A stretch of DNA of 64,000 bases from Vreelandella jeotgali Hwa (GTDB taxonomy: Bacteria > Pseudomonadota > Gammaproteobacteria > Pseudomonadales > Halomonadaceae). The stretch is taken from contig NZ_AMQY01000025.1 of NCBI RefSeq assembly GCF_000334215.1, forward strand, positions 1 to 64,000, given 5' to 3'. This document shows, piece after piece, positions 50,815 to 59,906 of the stretch; within the stretch, counting starts at the first letter, position 1, and every line of letters starts with the position of its first letter. The position numbers were made by a program, and so were the translations under genes. The notes beneath the pieces are model-generated. The model made no database searches. It was not told the origin of the DNA and worked only from the letters and a program-made list of their open reading frames with translations.

Positions 50815-51352
50815 AGTAAACCGCTATTTACGGGTGCAGGATGGTCTTTCCGACTGGGTCGGGAAGACCATCTCCTGGCTAACGCTGGGGATGATCGGCA
50901 TATTGTTGTTTGAAGTGGTGGCACGCTATTTTCTCAACGCCCCGACAATCTGGGGCAATGAGCTGACCACCATGTTCTTCGGTGCGCTGAGCATCCTCTC
51001 CGGCAGCTACACCCTCCGTCATCACGGGCACGTCCGCAGCGACGTCGTCTATGGCCTTCTGCCCCCGCGAGGACGGGCCTTTTGCGACCTGGTGGTCTTT
51101 GGCCTGGGTCTGGTGGTGCTCGTTATCTTCTTCAAGCTGGCGATAGAGTTTGCTTATACCTCCTGGCGTATGGGCGAATTCTCCAACCAGAGCGTCTGGC
51201 GCCCGCCGCTCTATCCGATTAAATCCACCATCGCGATAGCCGTTGGCCTGCTGATACTGCAAAGCCTGGCCGAGCTGTTGCGCGCCGTTCTCCGGCTATT
51301 CGGCGTGGCGTATGACGACCCGCGAGATGATGCGATCGATGACCCGGCTTGA
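50807..51352 (+). CDS. TRAP transporter small membrane subunit (DctQ type)
   Basis: Four-helix membrane subunit that pairs with DctM. The 181 residues show hydrophobic segments near 24-46, 56-76, 93-116 and 138-160. The family pattern FEVVARYFLNAPTIWGNELT is followed by GSYTLRHHGHVRSDVVY. It starts inside the end of dctP. It is separated from dctM by 71 bp, an unusually wide gap for this pair, containing a hairpin at about 51386-51403. Confidence 0.9.
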   Translation: MSRVNRYLRVQDGLSDWVGKTISWLTLGMIGILLFEVVARYFLNAPTIWGNELTTMFFGALSILSGSYTLRHHGHVRSDVVYGLLPPRGRAFCDLVVFGLGLVVLVIFFKLAIEFAYTSWRMGEFSNQSVWRPPLYPIKSTIAIAVGLLILQSLAELLRAVLRLFGVAYDDPRDDAIDDPA

Positions 51353-51385
51353 AACACCCTGTTGACGTGATGATCCAACACCGAC

Positions 51386-51403
51386 ATGCCCTTTGACGGG
51401 CAT
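51386..51403 (+). other. Intercistronic hairpin between dctQ and dctM
   Basis: ATGCCC and GGGCAT around the loop TTTGAC form a 6-bp stem. It stands about 20 bases before the dctM start and could affect dctM translation or mRNA processing. It is followed by AGAGCTTTTTT, so partial termination is also conceivable. Confidence 0.45.
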
Positions 51404-51423
51404 GCCATTAAAAGAGCTTTTTT

Positions 51424-52743
51424 ATGGCCAATCTAGAGCCTCTGACGATTACCGGCATCATGTTTTTTTCCATGCTGGTGCTGATGGCAATGGGCGCACC
51501 ACTGGCCTGGGCGCTGATGATTTCCGGCATGGGCAGCGCCTATATCATGTTCGGAAACGGCGGGCTTGACCTGTTGCTGGCGTCTGCCTACAGCACCATG
51601 GATAACTTCCTTCTGGTTGCCCTGCCGCTGTTCATTTTCATGGGGCTGGTCCTCGAACGCTCCGGCGTTACCGATGACCTCTTTGAAATGATCCACAAGC
51701 TGATGGGCCGACTGCCCGGCGGCCTGGGTGTCGGGACCGTGCTGATTTGCGCGCTGATCGCGGCAATGGCCGGCGTTTCCGGGGCGGCTACCGTCAGCCT
51801 GGGCATCATTGCGCTGCCGGCGATGCTCAAGCGCGGCTACCACAAGCGCCTGGTGACCGGCACCATCATGGCCGGCGGCGCCCTGGGCTTTCTGATTCCG
51901 CCCAGCGTATTGATGATTGTCTACGCCTTTCTGGCCCGGGAATCCGTTGGCAAGCTCTTTGCCGCGGGGCTGATGCCCGGCCTGATGCTGGCCTCGATTT
52001 ACATGATTTATATCCTGATTCGCTGCCGCATTGACCCTTCGCTTGGACCGCCCGCTCCCGAACAGGAGCGTTTCACTCCCAGGGAAAAGCTGCTCGCGCT
52101 TCGGCACCTGGTGGCTCCGGGCATCCTGGTGTTTGCCGTGCTGGGCTGCATCATCGGGGGTATTACCTCGCCGTCCGAAGCCTCCGCCGTGGGCGCCGGC
52201 GGTGCCTTGCTGATCGCCGCGCTACGCGGCAACGTCAGCTGGCGACTGCTGCGCTACGTGATGCTCAGCACCACCAAAATCACCGGCATGCTGCTGTGGA
52301 TTGCTATTGCCGCGGTGTTTTTCAGCAAGATCTACATGGGCCTGGGCGCCGGCATGATTCTCACCGAGATGATTCAGGATTATAGCCTCTCCCCGTACAC
52401 GGTGATCATTTTCATGCTGCTGAGCTTTTTCCTCCTGGGCATGTTCCTGGATGACTTTGCCATCCTGTTTATCACCATTCCGCTGTACGTGCCGATCGTG
52501 AATGATCTGGGTTTCGATACCACCTGGTTTGCCGTTCTCTTCATCCTGAGCATGCAGTCGGCCTACCTGACGCCGCCTTTTGGCTACAACCTTTTTTACA
52601 TGCGGTCGGTAGCTCCAAAAGACATCACGATCACCGATATCTACCGCTCGGCGCTGCCGTTTGTTGCCCTGCAGCTCACCGGACTGGCGTTGATTGTCGC
52701 CTTTCCGAGTATTGCCCTGTGGCTCCCCAACAAGCTGTTCTAG
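51424..52743 (+). CDS. TRAP transporter large membrane subunit (DctM type)
   Basis: Sodium-coupled transport subunit of the TRAP system. The 439 residues contain about 12 helices (TRAP-DctM family) with ALPLFIFMGLVLERSG, AGVSGAATVSLGIIALPAML and GGITSPSEASAVGAGGALL, the last resembling the substrate/sodium-site loop. Its ribosome-binding site is weak (AAGAG), so translation may depend on the intercistronic region. Sodium coupling suits a marine or halophilic host. Confidence 0.92.
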   Translation: MANLEPLTITGIMFFSMLVLMAMGAPLAWALMISGMGSAYIMFGNGGLDLLLASAYSTMDNFLLVALPLFIFMGLVLERSGVTDDLFEMIHKLMGRLPGGLGVGTVLICALIAAMAGVSGAATVSLGIIALPAMLKRGYHKRLVTGTIMAGGALGFLIPPSVLMIVYAFLARESVGKLFAAGLMPGLMLASIYMIYILIRCRIDPSLGPPAPEQERFTPREKLLALRHLVAPGILVFAVLGCIIGGITSPSEASAVGAGGALLIAALRGNVSWRLLRYVMLSTTKITGMLLWIAIAAVFFSKIYMGLGAGMILTEMIQDYSLSPYTVIIFMLLSFFLLGMFLDDFAILFITIPLYVPIVNDLGFDTTWFAVLFILSMQSAYLTPPFGYNLFYMRSVAPKDITITDIYRSALPFVALQLTGLALIVAFPSIALWLPNKLF

Positions 52744-52773
52744 CGCTCCACGGCGAAACGCCCAACAGCCGCG

Positions 52774-53655
52774 TCATTGCTCGGCGCGGCCGCTGGCCAG
52801 CAGCGCGATCGCCAGCACCACCAGAGCGCTGCCCGGCAGCCAGATCCAGTCGATCCGGCCGGGCTCGCGGAAGAACAGCAGCAGCATGGAGACAAACGGG
52901 ACCAGGTAGCTGTACGCCGTCACCGCACCGGGTGTGAGCCTACCGGTGGCGTGCTGCATCAGCCAGAACGTTAGCGCGCTGGAGCCCAGCCCCAGATACA
53001 CCAGCACCAGCGCATCCCGGCCGCGCATGTCGAGCAGGGCGTCGACCGGCTCCAACACGAGGCCCAGAGCGCCGATTAGCACTCCGCCCATCGCCAGGCT
53101 CCAGAAGGTACGCACCGCGGCGGAAGGCGCCAACAACTCGCGGGCAAGCCCCCACTTGCTGATCACCGGGTACAGCGCCGAAGCCACGCAGCCGAGGAAA
53201 AACACCGCCTCGCCGCGACCCAGCTGCAACGCTCCGCCCTGCACCACCGCTTCGGCCAGCGCCAGCAACAGCGCACCACACGCTCCCAGCAGCAGAATGG
53301 CGGGCATTCGCCAGCGCCTACGTTCCACGCCCAGCATCAGCCCGGCGGCGTAGGCCAGCAGCGGCACGGTGACGTAAAGCGTGGCCATGGAAACCGCCGT
53401 GGTGTGCTGCGCCGCCTGGAACATGGCGCTGAAAAATCCCGCCAGGCACAGCCCCATCAGACCGTACAGCGGCAGCGTGCGCCAGCGCGGCCAGAAGTCC
53501 GCCGAGCGTCGCGCCAGCCACCACAACCCCGCGCAGGCAATGGCGAAACGCAGCGCGGTCAGCAGGAGCGGCGGCAGGGCATCCAGCCAGCCCACCACGG
53601 GAAACGACAGCCCTACCAGCAGGGCCCACAGCAGCATGCCGGCATGTTCGCGCAT
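52774..53655 (-). CDS. EamA-family (DMT) transporter
   Basis: Inner-membrane drug/metabolite transporter with ten predicted helices made of two EamA repeats (about 4-135 and 145-285). The 293 residues include GLCLAGFFSAMFQAAQHTTAVSMATLYVTVPLLAY in the first repeat and SSALTFWLMQHATGRLTPGAVTAYSYLVPFVSMLL in the second. Family members export amino acids or metabolites; the substrate is unknown. It lies between the TRAP genes and dnaJ, transcribed with dnaJ orientation but after a terminator. It is probably an accessory gene. Confidence 0.88.
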   Translation of the reverse strand: MREHAGMLLWALLVGLSFPVVGWLDALPPLLLTALRFAIACAGLWWLARRSADFWPRWRTLPLYGLMGLCLAGFFSAMFQAAQHTTAVSMATLYVTVPLLAYAAGLMLGVERRRWRMPAILLLGACGALLLALAEAVVQGGALQLGRGEAVFFLGCVASALYPVISKWGLARELLAPSAAVRTFWSLAMGGVLIGALGLVLEPVDALLDMRGRDALVLVYLGLGSSALTFWLMQHATGRLTPGAVTAYSYLVPFVSMLLLFFREPGRIDWIWLPGSALVVLAIALLASGRAEQ

Positions 53656-53696
53656 CTTCTCTCCTGAATCGGTGTCGCGTTATCCCGAGCCCGGAC

Positions 53697-53728
53697 GCAA
53701 AAATGCCGGCACCTGGAGATGCCGGCAT
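53697..53728 (-). terminator. Rho-independent terminator of dnaJ
   Basis: A 9-bp perfect stem (ATGCCGGCA 53703-53711 with TGCCGGCAT 53720-53728) ends in TTTTT on the minus strand, 31 bp after the dnaJ stop. Confidence 0.85.
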
Positions 53729-53758
53729 CAGGACGTCGGATGGTCAATCAGGCCACGA

Positions 53759-54907
53759 TCAGGACTTCATGTCCTCGAAAAACTTTTTGACGCCGTCAAA
53801 GAAGTTGGTCTTCTTTGGCGAGTGGTTTTGCGTGTTGCTGTCGTCAAAGCTTTTCTGCAGCTGCTGGAGCACGTCTTTCTGCTCGTCGTTGAGATTGACC
53901 GGCGTTTCCACCACGACCTTGCACAGCAGGTCGCCCTGAGCGCCGCCGCGCACCGGCTTCACGCCCTTGCCGCGCATGCGGAACAGCTTGCCGGTTTGCG
54001 TTTCGGGCGGAATCTTGAGCTTGACCCGGCCTTCGAGCGTGGGCACTTCCAGCTCGCCGCCGAGCGCCGCGTCGGCAAAGTTGATCGGCACTTCGCACTG
54101 CAAATGCCGGCCGTCACGCTCGAAAATCGGGTGCGGCTTGATGGCCACCTGGACATAGAGATCGCCGGGCGGGCCACCGTTGAGGCCGGATTCGCCCTCG
54201 GCATTGAGCCGGATGCGATCGCCGGTATCCACGCCGGCGGGAATCTTCACCGACAGCGTACGGGTCTCGCGCACGCGACCTTCGCCGTTGCACTTGTGGC
54301 AAGGAACCTTGATGTGCTCACCGCCGCCGTGACAGGTCGGACAGGTTTGTTGCACGGCAAAGAAGCCCTGCTGCATGCGTACCTGGCCCATCCCCTGACA
54401 GGTCGGGCAGGTTTCCTTGCTGGAGCCGGGCTCGGCGGCGTCGCCGTCACAGCGGTCGCAGCTGATATGGCGCGGCACCCGGATATCCACACTGGTGCCG
54501 GCTACCGCCTGCTCCAGGTCGACTTCCAGGTTGTAGCGCAGATCGGAGCCGCGCGCCGGCGCGTTGGGGCCTCGCCGACGGCCACCGCCGCCGAAGATAT
54601 CGCCGAATACATCGCCGAAGATATCGCTGAAATCGCCGCCACCGCCGCCGAAGCCGCCGGCACCAAAGCCGCCGCCCTGGCCGTCGACGCCGGCGTGGCC
54701 GAACTGGTCGTAGGCGCCGCGCTTTTCGCTGTCGCCCAGCACTTCATAGGCGTCGGATACCTCGCGGAATTTTTCCGCGGCGGTATCGTCGTCCGGGTTT
54801 CGGTCGGGGTGATACTTTTGCGCCAGACGGCGGTAGGCCTTTTTGATCTCCTTCTGATCGGCCCCTTTATCGACCCCCAGGACGTCATAATAATCGCGCT
54901 TGGACAT
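53759..54907 (-). CDS. dnaJ: Chaperone protein DnaJ
   Basis: Hsp40 co-chaperone that delivers substrates to DnaK and stimulates its ATPase. The 382 residues have a J domain with HPD at 33-35, a Gly/Phe-rich linker (about 75-115), four CxxCxGxG zinc repeats ([32 protein letters not shown]) and the C-terminal substrate domains. ATG 54907 lies ten bases after AGGAGG; a GTG three codons earlier would be too close to that site. It follows dnaK after a hairpin and a short tandem repeat. Confidence 0.97.
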   Translation of the reverse strand: MSKRDYYDVLGVDKGADQKEIKKAYRRLAQKYHPDRNPDDDTAAEKFREVSDAYEVLGDSEKRGAYDQFGHAGVDGQGGGFGAGGFGGGGGDFSDIFGDVFGDIFGGGGRRRGPNAPARGSDLRYNLEVDLEQAVAGTSVDIRVPRHISCDRCDGDAAEPGSSKETCPTCQGMGQVRMQQGFFAVQQTCPTCHGGGEHIKVPCHKCNGEGRVRETRTLSVKIPAGVDTGDRIRLNAEGESGLNGGPPGDLYVQVAIKPHPIFERDGRHLQCEVPINFADAALGGELEVPTLEGRVKLKIPPETQTGKLFRMRGKGVKPVRGGAQGDLLCKVVVETPVNLNDEQKDVLQQLQKSFDDSNTQNHSPKKTNFFDGVKKFFEDMKS

Positions 54908-54929
54908 GGGTCCCACGCCTCCTGGTTAA

Positions 54930-54977
54930 CTTGAGCACGAGTTGGCTTGAGAAACGGGTTGCTTGAGAACAGGGCCT
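54930..54977. repeat. 16-bp tandem repeat, dnaK-dnaJ spacer
   Basis: CTTGAG recurs at 54930, 54946 and 54962 in units of 16 bp: CTTGAGCACGAGTTGG, CTTGAGAAACGGGTTG and CTTGAGAACAGGGCCT. It lies just upstream of the dnaJ ribosome-binding site on the transcript. Confidence 0.7.
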
Positions 54978-54990
54978 GCGCAAACAGCAA

Positions 54991-55010
54991 CGCGGGAGTT
55001 GCCTCCCGCG
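54991..55010 (-). terminator. Hairpin after dnaK
   Basis: An 8-bp perfect stem (CGCGGGAG with CTCCCGCG, loop TTGC) lies 28 bp after the dnaK stop, followed by TTGCTGTTT on the minus strand. It may attenuate dnaJ relative to dnaK. Confidence 0.6.
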
Positions 55011-55038
55011 TCACCGTTTACTCTCGCAGCCAGTTGTC

Positions 55039-56964
55039 TTACGACTTTTTCTGGTCGTCGTTGACTTCTTCGTACTCGGCGTCAACCACGTCCTCTTCGG
55101 GCTGGGCATTGCCGCCGTCGGCCGCTTCGCCTTCACCCTGCTGGCCTTCCTGCTCGGCGTACATCTTCTGCGCCAGCTCGCCGGAGGCTTCGGTCAGGGC
55201 ATCGAGCTTCTTCTGGATGTCGTCCACGTCGTCACCCTTGCTGGCTTCTTCCAGCTCGGTGATGGCGGTTTCGATCTTTTCCTTCTCGTCGTCGGTGGCC
55301 TTGTCACCGGCTTCCTCGAGCGTTTTACGCGTAGCGTGAACCATACCGTCGGCCTGGTTGCGCAGCGTGACCAGCTCTTCGAACTTCTTGTCCTCGTCGG
55401 CGTTGGCTTCGGCGTCCTGGACCATCTGATCGACTTCCTCGTCGGTGAGACCGCCGGAGGCCTTGATCACGATGGACTGTTCCTTGTCGGTCGCCTTGTC
55501 CTTCGCCGAGACGTTGAGGATGCCGTTGGCGTCGAGATCAAAGGCAACTTCGATCTGCGGTACACCGCGCGGCGCCGGCGGAATGTCGGCGAGGTCGAAA
55601 CGGCCCAGCGACTTGTTCTGCGAGACCTGCTTGCGCTCACCCTGAACCGCGTGGATGGTCACCGCGGTCTGGTTGTCATCCGCCGTGGAGAAGGTCTGGG
55701 TCTTCTTCGTGGGGATGGTGGTGTTCTTCTCGATCAGCGGCGTCATTACGCCACCCATGGTTTCGATACCCAGCGTCAGCGGGGTCACGTCGAGCAGCAG
55801 CACGTCCTTGACGTCGCCGCCGAGCACGCCGCCCTGAATCGCCGCACCCACGGCCACGGCTTCGTCCGGGTTGACGTCCTTGCGCGCGTCCTTGCCGAAG
55901 TATTCGGCGACTTTTTCCTGCACCTTGGGCATGCGGGTCTGACCGCCGACCAGGATAACGTCGTCAACTTCGGAAGCGGACAGGCCGGCATCCTTGAGCG
56001 AGGTCTTGCACGGCTCCAGCGAGCGAGCGACCAGGTCTTCCACCAGCGCTTCCAGCTTGGCACGCGTGACCTTGACCTGGAGGTGCTTGGGACCGGTGTT
56101 GTCGGCGGTCACGTAGGGCAGATTGACGTCGGTCTGCTGGGCGCTGGACAGCTCGATCTTGGCCTTCTCGGCGGCTTCCTTGAGGCGCTGCATAGCGAGG
56201 TTGTCGCCGGACAGATCAATGCCGCTGTCGCTCTTGAACTGGTCGACCAGGTAGTTGATCAGCGCCAGGTCAAAGTCTTCACCGCCGAGGAAGGTGTCGC
56301 CGTTGGTGGCCAGCACTTCAAACTGGGTTTCGCCGTCAACGTCGGCGACTTCGATGATGGAAATATCGAAGGTGCCGCCGCCCAGGTCGTAAACCGCGAT
56401 GGTGCGGTCGCCGCGCGACTTGTCCATGCCGTAGGCAAGCGCTGCCGCCGTGGGCTCGTTGATGATGCGCTTGACTTCCAGACCGGCGATGCGGCCGGCG
56501 TCCTTGGTTGCCTGACGCTGGCTGTCGTTGAAGTAGGCCGGCACGGTGATAACCGCTTCGGTGACGTCGTCACCCAGGTAGTCTTCGGCGGTCTTCTTCA
56601 TCTTCTTGAGAATTTCCGCGCTGACCTGGGGCGGCGCCATCTTTTCGCCCTTGACTTCGACCCAGGCGTCGCCGTTGTCGGCCTTGGCGATCTTGTACGG
56701 CACCATGTCGATGTCTTTCTGGACGACCTTGTCGTCAAAGCGACGGCCGATCAGGCGCTTGATCGCGTAGACGGTGTTTTCCGGGTTGGTCACGGCTTGG
56801 CGCTTGGCCGCCTGACCCACCAGAATTTCGTCGTCGGTGTAGCCGATGATGGACGGCGTGGTGCGGCCGCCTTCGGCGTTTTCGATAACCCTGGATTCCT
56901 TGCCGTCGAGTACCGACAGGCAGGAGTTGGTGGTACCCAGGTCAATCCCGATAATGCGTCCCAT
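55039..56964 (-). CDS. dnaK: Chaperone protein DnaK
   Basis: Hsp70 chaperone. The 641 residues have the ATPase signatures [10 protein letters not shown] (4-13), [17 protein letters not shown] and [14 protein letters not shown] beta-sandwich substrate domain and a helical lid follow, ending in an acidic/Gln-rich tail. It lies between grpE and dnaJ. A sigma-32-type promoter (57080-57109) stands upstream in the grpE-dnaK spacer, so it can be transcribed apart from grpE during heat shock. Confidence 0.98.
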   Translation of the reverse strand: MGRIIGIDLGTTNSCLSVLDGKESRVIENAEGGRTTPSIIGYTDDEILVGQAAKRQAVTNPENTVYAIKRLIGRRFDDKVVQKDIDMVPYKIAKADNGDAWVEVKGEKMAPPQVSAEILKKMKKTAEDYLGDDVTEAVITVPAYFNDSQRQATKDAGRIAGLEVKRIINEPTAAALAYGMDKSRGDRTIAVYDLGGGTFDISIIEVADVDGETQFEVLATNGDTFLGGEDFDLALINYLVDQFKSDSGIDLSGDNLAMQRLKEAAEKAKIELSSAQQTDVNLPYVTADNTGPKHLQVKVTRAKLEALVEDLVARSLEPCKTSLKDAGLSASEVDDVILVGGQTRMPKVQEKVAEYFGKDARKDVNPDEAVAVGAAIQGGVLGGDVKDVLLLDVTPLTLGIETMGGVMTPLIEKNTTIPTKKTQTFSTADDNQTAVTIHAVQGERKQVSQNKSLGRFDLADIPPAPRGVPQIEVAFDLDANGILNVSAKDKATDKEQSIVIKASGGLTDEEVDQMVQDAEANADEDKKFEELVTLRNQADGMVHATRKTLEEAGDKATDDEKEKIETAITELEEASKGDDVDDIQKKLDALTEASGELAQKMYAEQEGQQGEGEAADGGNAQPEEDVVDAEYEEVNDDQKKS

Positions 56965-57079
56965 GGCAATACCTCAAAAAAATCAGTGAAAAGTGGTTAA
57001 TTGAGTGGTTAACAATGTATTGATAACAATCAAGACTTGTTGTCCAGTCAGGCGATCAACGTCGCCGGGATGTTCCTGT

Positions 57080-57109
57080 ATCTGGGGGTCGCCGGCAGCA
57101 TTTCAAGGG
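57080..57109 (-). promoter_or_regulatory. Sigma-32 heat-shock promoter of dnaK
   Basis: On the minus strand CCCTTGAA (complement of 57102-57109), a 14-bp spacer and CCCCAGAT (complement of 57080-57087) match the sigma-32 consensus CTTGAA and CCCCATnT closely. Confidence 0.75.
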
Positions 57110-57123
57110 CTTTTTACCCCGTA

Positions 57124-57786
57124 TCAGTCGGGTTTTTTGCTGACCACGACCATCGCCGGACGAATCAGGCGGCCGTTGAGCTGATAGCCTTTCTGGATGA
57201 CTTCCATGACCGTGTTGGGATCCATATCCGGATTGGGCACCATGGTCATGGCTTCGTGCAGCTGCGGGTCAAACGGCTCGCCGTGAGGGTCAACCGACTC
57301 GACACCGAATTTGCCCAGCACGTCCAGCTGCATTTTCAGCGTCATGGACACGCCTTCGCGGTGGGCCTCGGTGGCTTCTTCGCCCATGGCTTCCAGCGCC
57401 TTTTCCAGGCTGTCGACCACCGGCAGCAGCTCCTTGACGAACTTTTCCAGCGCAAACTTGCGCGACTTTTCGGCGTCATGCTCGGCACGGCGGCGCATGT
57501 TCTGCGCTTCAGCGGCCGTGCGCATGGACTGCTCTTTGGTTTCTTCCAGCGCCTTTTCCAGCTCCTCTACCCGAGTCGCCAGCACTTCCGCTTCGGGGTT
57601 GTCGCTTTCGCTCTCGGTGTTGACGGTATCGCCTTCGTCGTCGATCAGGCTGCCCAGCTCGCTTTCGGCCAGGCGCTCTTCGGCCTGATGCTGTTCCGAC
57701 GCGGCCTCGCCTTCGGGCGTTTGGGCATCGTCCTGGTCGTGGCGCTCCAGCTCGTCGTCGAGCGGGTTCTGCGGGTCTTTAGCCAT
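57124..57786 (-). CDS. grpE: Nucleotide exchange factor GrpE
   Basis: Releases ADP from DnaK and acts as a thermosensor. The 220 residues have a long acidic N-terminal region (1-70, rich in Glu and Asp), a coiled coil with RRRAEHDAEKSRKFALEKFVKELLPVVDSLEKAL, and the C-terminal beta domain with PNPDMDPNTVMEVIQKGYQLNGRLIRPAMVVVSK. GGAG precedes the ATG. A sigma-32-type promoter is found 69-99 bp upstream. It is divergent from recN. Confidence 0.96.
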   Translation of the reverse strand: MAKDPQNPLDDELERHDQDDAQTPEGEAASEQHQAEERLAESELGSLIDDEGDTVNTESESDNPEAEVLATRVEELEKALEETKEQSMRTAAEAQNMRRRAEHDAEKSRKFALEKFVKELLPVVDSLEKALEAMGEEATEAHREGVSMTLKMQLDVLGKFGVESVDPHGEPFDPQLHEAMTMVPNPDMDPNTVMEVIQKGYQLNGRLIRPAMVVVSKKPD

Positions 57787-57854
57787 TGGAGTCTCCTGAG
57801 AAAAGCAGCGGTTGAATTCAGCACGTCTGCGCTGTTACCTCGCGTTGGGGCCCT

Positions 57855-57882
57855 ATATGGGGATTATGTGCGCCAACTCAAG
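57855..57882 (-). promoter_or_regulatory. Sigma-32 heat-shock promoter of grpE
   Basis: CTTGAG (complement of 57877-57882), a 14-bp spacer and a perfect CCCCATAT (complement of 57855-57862) upstream of grpE. The -10 match is stronger than that before dnaK. Confidence 0.8.
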
Positions 57883-57907
57883 AGGCATTTACCTGCGAAC
57901 GTCACAG

Positions 57908-57978
57908 CCGCGTTGAAGCCGATCGCATTGAAGCCGGTTGCATTAAGTCCGGTCGTATTAAAGCCGGTCGTATTTAAA
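57908..57978. repeat. 15-bp tandem repeat, grpE-recN spacer
   Basis: One partial and four full units: CCGCGTTGAAG (57908), CCGATCGCATTGAAG (57919), CCGGTTGCATTAAGT (57934), CCGGTCGTATTAAAG (57949) and CCGGTCGTATTTAAA (57964). They lie in the 343-bp divergent spacer, upstream of the grpE promoter. Next to them is a perfect 8-bp hairpin, CAACAGCA/TGCTGTTG (57992-58012). The rest of the spacer, to 58129, holds no gene. Confidence 0.85.
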
Positions 57979-58129
57979 TCACAGGCCGATACAACAGCAT
58001 CCGTTGCTGTTGCGGTATAAAACATCATGCTGTATAAAAAACAATTATTGGTTAATCAGCCAGCCAGTGGCCCGCCTGTTTGTCATGGGTGGCCAGCTCC
58101 ACAGCTCATCACGCGTACCGGGAGGCTTC

Positions 58130-59803
58130 ATGCTGACACAGCTCGCAATCCAGGACTTCGCCATCGTTGACCGCTTTGAACTGGATCTCAAGGGCGGCAT
58201 GACCGCCGTTACCGGGGAAACCGGCGCAGGCAAATCCATTCTGCTGGGAGCGCTGGGCCTATGCCTGGGCAGCCGCGCCGATGCCGGCAGCGTGCGCCAC
58301 GGCTGCCAGCGCGCCGACCTGACGGCACGCTTTGATATCACCCGCCTGCCCGACGCCAAAGCCTGGCTGGCCGAACGCGAGCTGCCCACCGACGAATGTC
58401 TGCTCCGCCGCGTGGTCAGCGCCAACGGACGCAGCAAGGCCTGGATCAACGGCCGCCCTGCCGCCATCAGCGATCTCAAGGCGCTGGGCGAACGGCTGAT
58501 TCAGATTCACGGCCAGCACGCCCACCAGGCGCTGATGCACGCCGATACCCATCTGACCCTGCTGGATGACTACGCCGGACTGAACCACGACGTCGAGGCC
58601 CTGGGCGAGGTGTTTCGTGACTGGCAAAACGCTCGGCGCCAGCTCAAAAAGCGCCGCGAGCAGGGCAGCGAGGCCGATGCACGCCGCCAGCTGTTGCACT
58701 ATCAGGTCGAGGAGCTGGATCAGCTGGCGCTGGGCGACGACGAGCTCCCCACGCTGGAAGACGAACAGCAGACGCTCGCCCACGCCGAGGAAATTCTGCG
58801 CGATACGCAGTTCGCCGCCGACTGCTGCGAGGACGACGACAGCGGCGCGCTGTCGCTGCTGCACCAGGCCCGGAGCCGGCTGGAAAACCTGCCGGGCAGT
58901 GATACCGGCGTTCTGGCCAATACTCTGACCATGCTGGGCGATGCACAGATCCAGCTGCAGGAAGCCGCCAGCGAACTTAACCATCTGGCGGCCGACACTC
59001 CGCTTGACCCCGACCGCCTGGCGTTCGTGGAAAATCGGCTGGGCGACATTCATCGTATTGCCCGCCAGCACCACATCGCGCCCGAGGAGCTGCCCGATCT
59101 CCACGCACGCCTGAGCGAAGAGCTGGAGCAGCTCAACGCCAGCGGTGGCGATCTGGATGCGCTGAGCGCCGAAGTCAACGACCTGCACGACCGCTACCGC
59201 GACGCCGCCCGAACGCTGGGCAAGGCCCGGCGCCAGGCGGCGACCGCATTTGCCGACGAAGTCCAGCAGCAGCTGGCGTTTCTGGCGATGGGCAAAGCGC
59301 ATTTCGAGGTCGCGTTTGAACCCCGCGATACCCCCGCCGCCGAAGGCCTGGAGCGCGTGCAGTTTTTCATTGCCGCCAACCCCGGCCAGCCGGCGCGCCC
59401 GCTGGCCAAAGTGGCCTCCGGCGGCGAGCTGTCGCGCATCAGCCTGGCGATTCAGGTCGTGGCCGCCAGCCATTCGACCATTCCCAGCCTGGTGTTTGAC
59501 GAAGTCGACGTCGGGGTTTCCGGCGCCACGGCGGAAATCGTCGGCCAGCTGCTGCGCCGTCTGGGCGATAACGGCCAGGTGATGACCGTCACCCACCTGC
59601 CCCAGGTCGCCGCCCAGGCGCACGCCCATCTGCACATCGAAAAACGCGCCCGGGACAACAGCACCCATACCCGGATGGCGCTGCTCGACGACGGCGGGCG
59701 GGTCAGCGAACTGGCCCGCATGCTCGGCGGTATCAACCTGTCCGACCAGACCCTGGCCCACGCCCGGGAAATGCTCAATGCCAGCCAGCGCCCCGCGCAT
59801 TGA
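58130..59803 (+). CDS. recN: DNA repair protein RecN
   Basis: SMC-like ATPase for double-strand break repair. The 557 residues have Walker A GETGAGKS (29-36) at the N-terminus, long coiled-coil segments in the middle (about 150-370), then the ABC signature KVASGGELSRISLAIQVV and Walker B LVFDEVDVGVSG. GGGAGG precedes ATG 58130 by five bases; the open frame from 58004 is not needed. recN is often LexA-controlled, but only half of a LexA-like site (CTGTAT at 58030) is visible. Confidence 0.95.
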   Translation: MLTQLAIQDFAIVDRFELDLKGGMTAVTGETGAGKSILLGALGLCLGSRADAGSVRHGCQRADLTARFDITRLPDAKAWLAERELPTDECLLRRVVSANGRSKAWINGRPAAISDLKALGERLIQIHGQHAHQALMHADTHLTLLDDYAGLNHDVEALGEVFRDWQNARRQLKKRREQGSEADARRQLLHYQVEELDQLALGDDELPTLEDEQQTLAHAEEILRDTQFAADCCEDDDSGALSLLHQARSRLENLPGSDTGVLANTLTMLGDAQIQLQEAASELNHLAADTPLDPDRLAFVENRLGDIHRIARQHHIAPEELPDLHARLSEELEQLNASGGDLDALSAEVNDLHDRYRDAARTLGKARRQAATAFADEVQQQLAFLAMGKAHFEVAFEPRDTPAAEGLERVQFFIAANPGQPARPLAKVASGGELSRISLAIQVVAASHSTIPSLVFDEVDVGVSGATAEIVGQLLRRLGDNGQVMTVTHLPQVAAQAHAHLHIEKRARDNSTHTRMALLDDGGRVSELARMLGGINLSDQTLAHAREMLNASQRPAH

Positions 59804-59849
59804 CGACTTTCCTCGAACCCATGGCTTTCAAGGCGCCTTCCCGACCATG

Positions 59850-59879
59850 AAAAAAGGCCGCTAAAAAGCGGCCTTTTTT
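59850..59879. terminator. Bidirectional terminator recN/ilvN
   Basis: A perfect 13-bp stem (59850-59862 with 59867-59879, loop AAAA) with runs of T on both strands between two convergent genes. Confidence 0.95.
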
Positions 59880-59906
59880 CTACCTGTCTACCGGAAAAAG
59901 CGCCGG

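Noticed and set aside
56992..57012. Tandem repeat before dnaK
   Set aside because: AGTGGTTAA occurs twice 12 bp apart only; too short to support a repeat call.
57037..58020. 327-codon open frame overlapping grpE with a repeated Leu-Lys-Pro-like end
   Set aside because: It is antisense to grpE, and the repeated peptide is just the translation of the 15-bp intergenic repeat.
58030..58045. LexA box before recN
   Set aside because: CTGTATAAAAAACAAT has a good left half but lacks the right CAG at the required spacing; kept only as a half-site.
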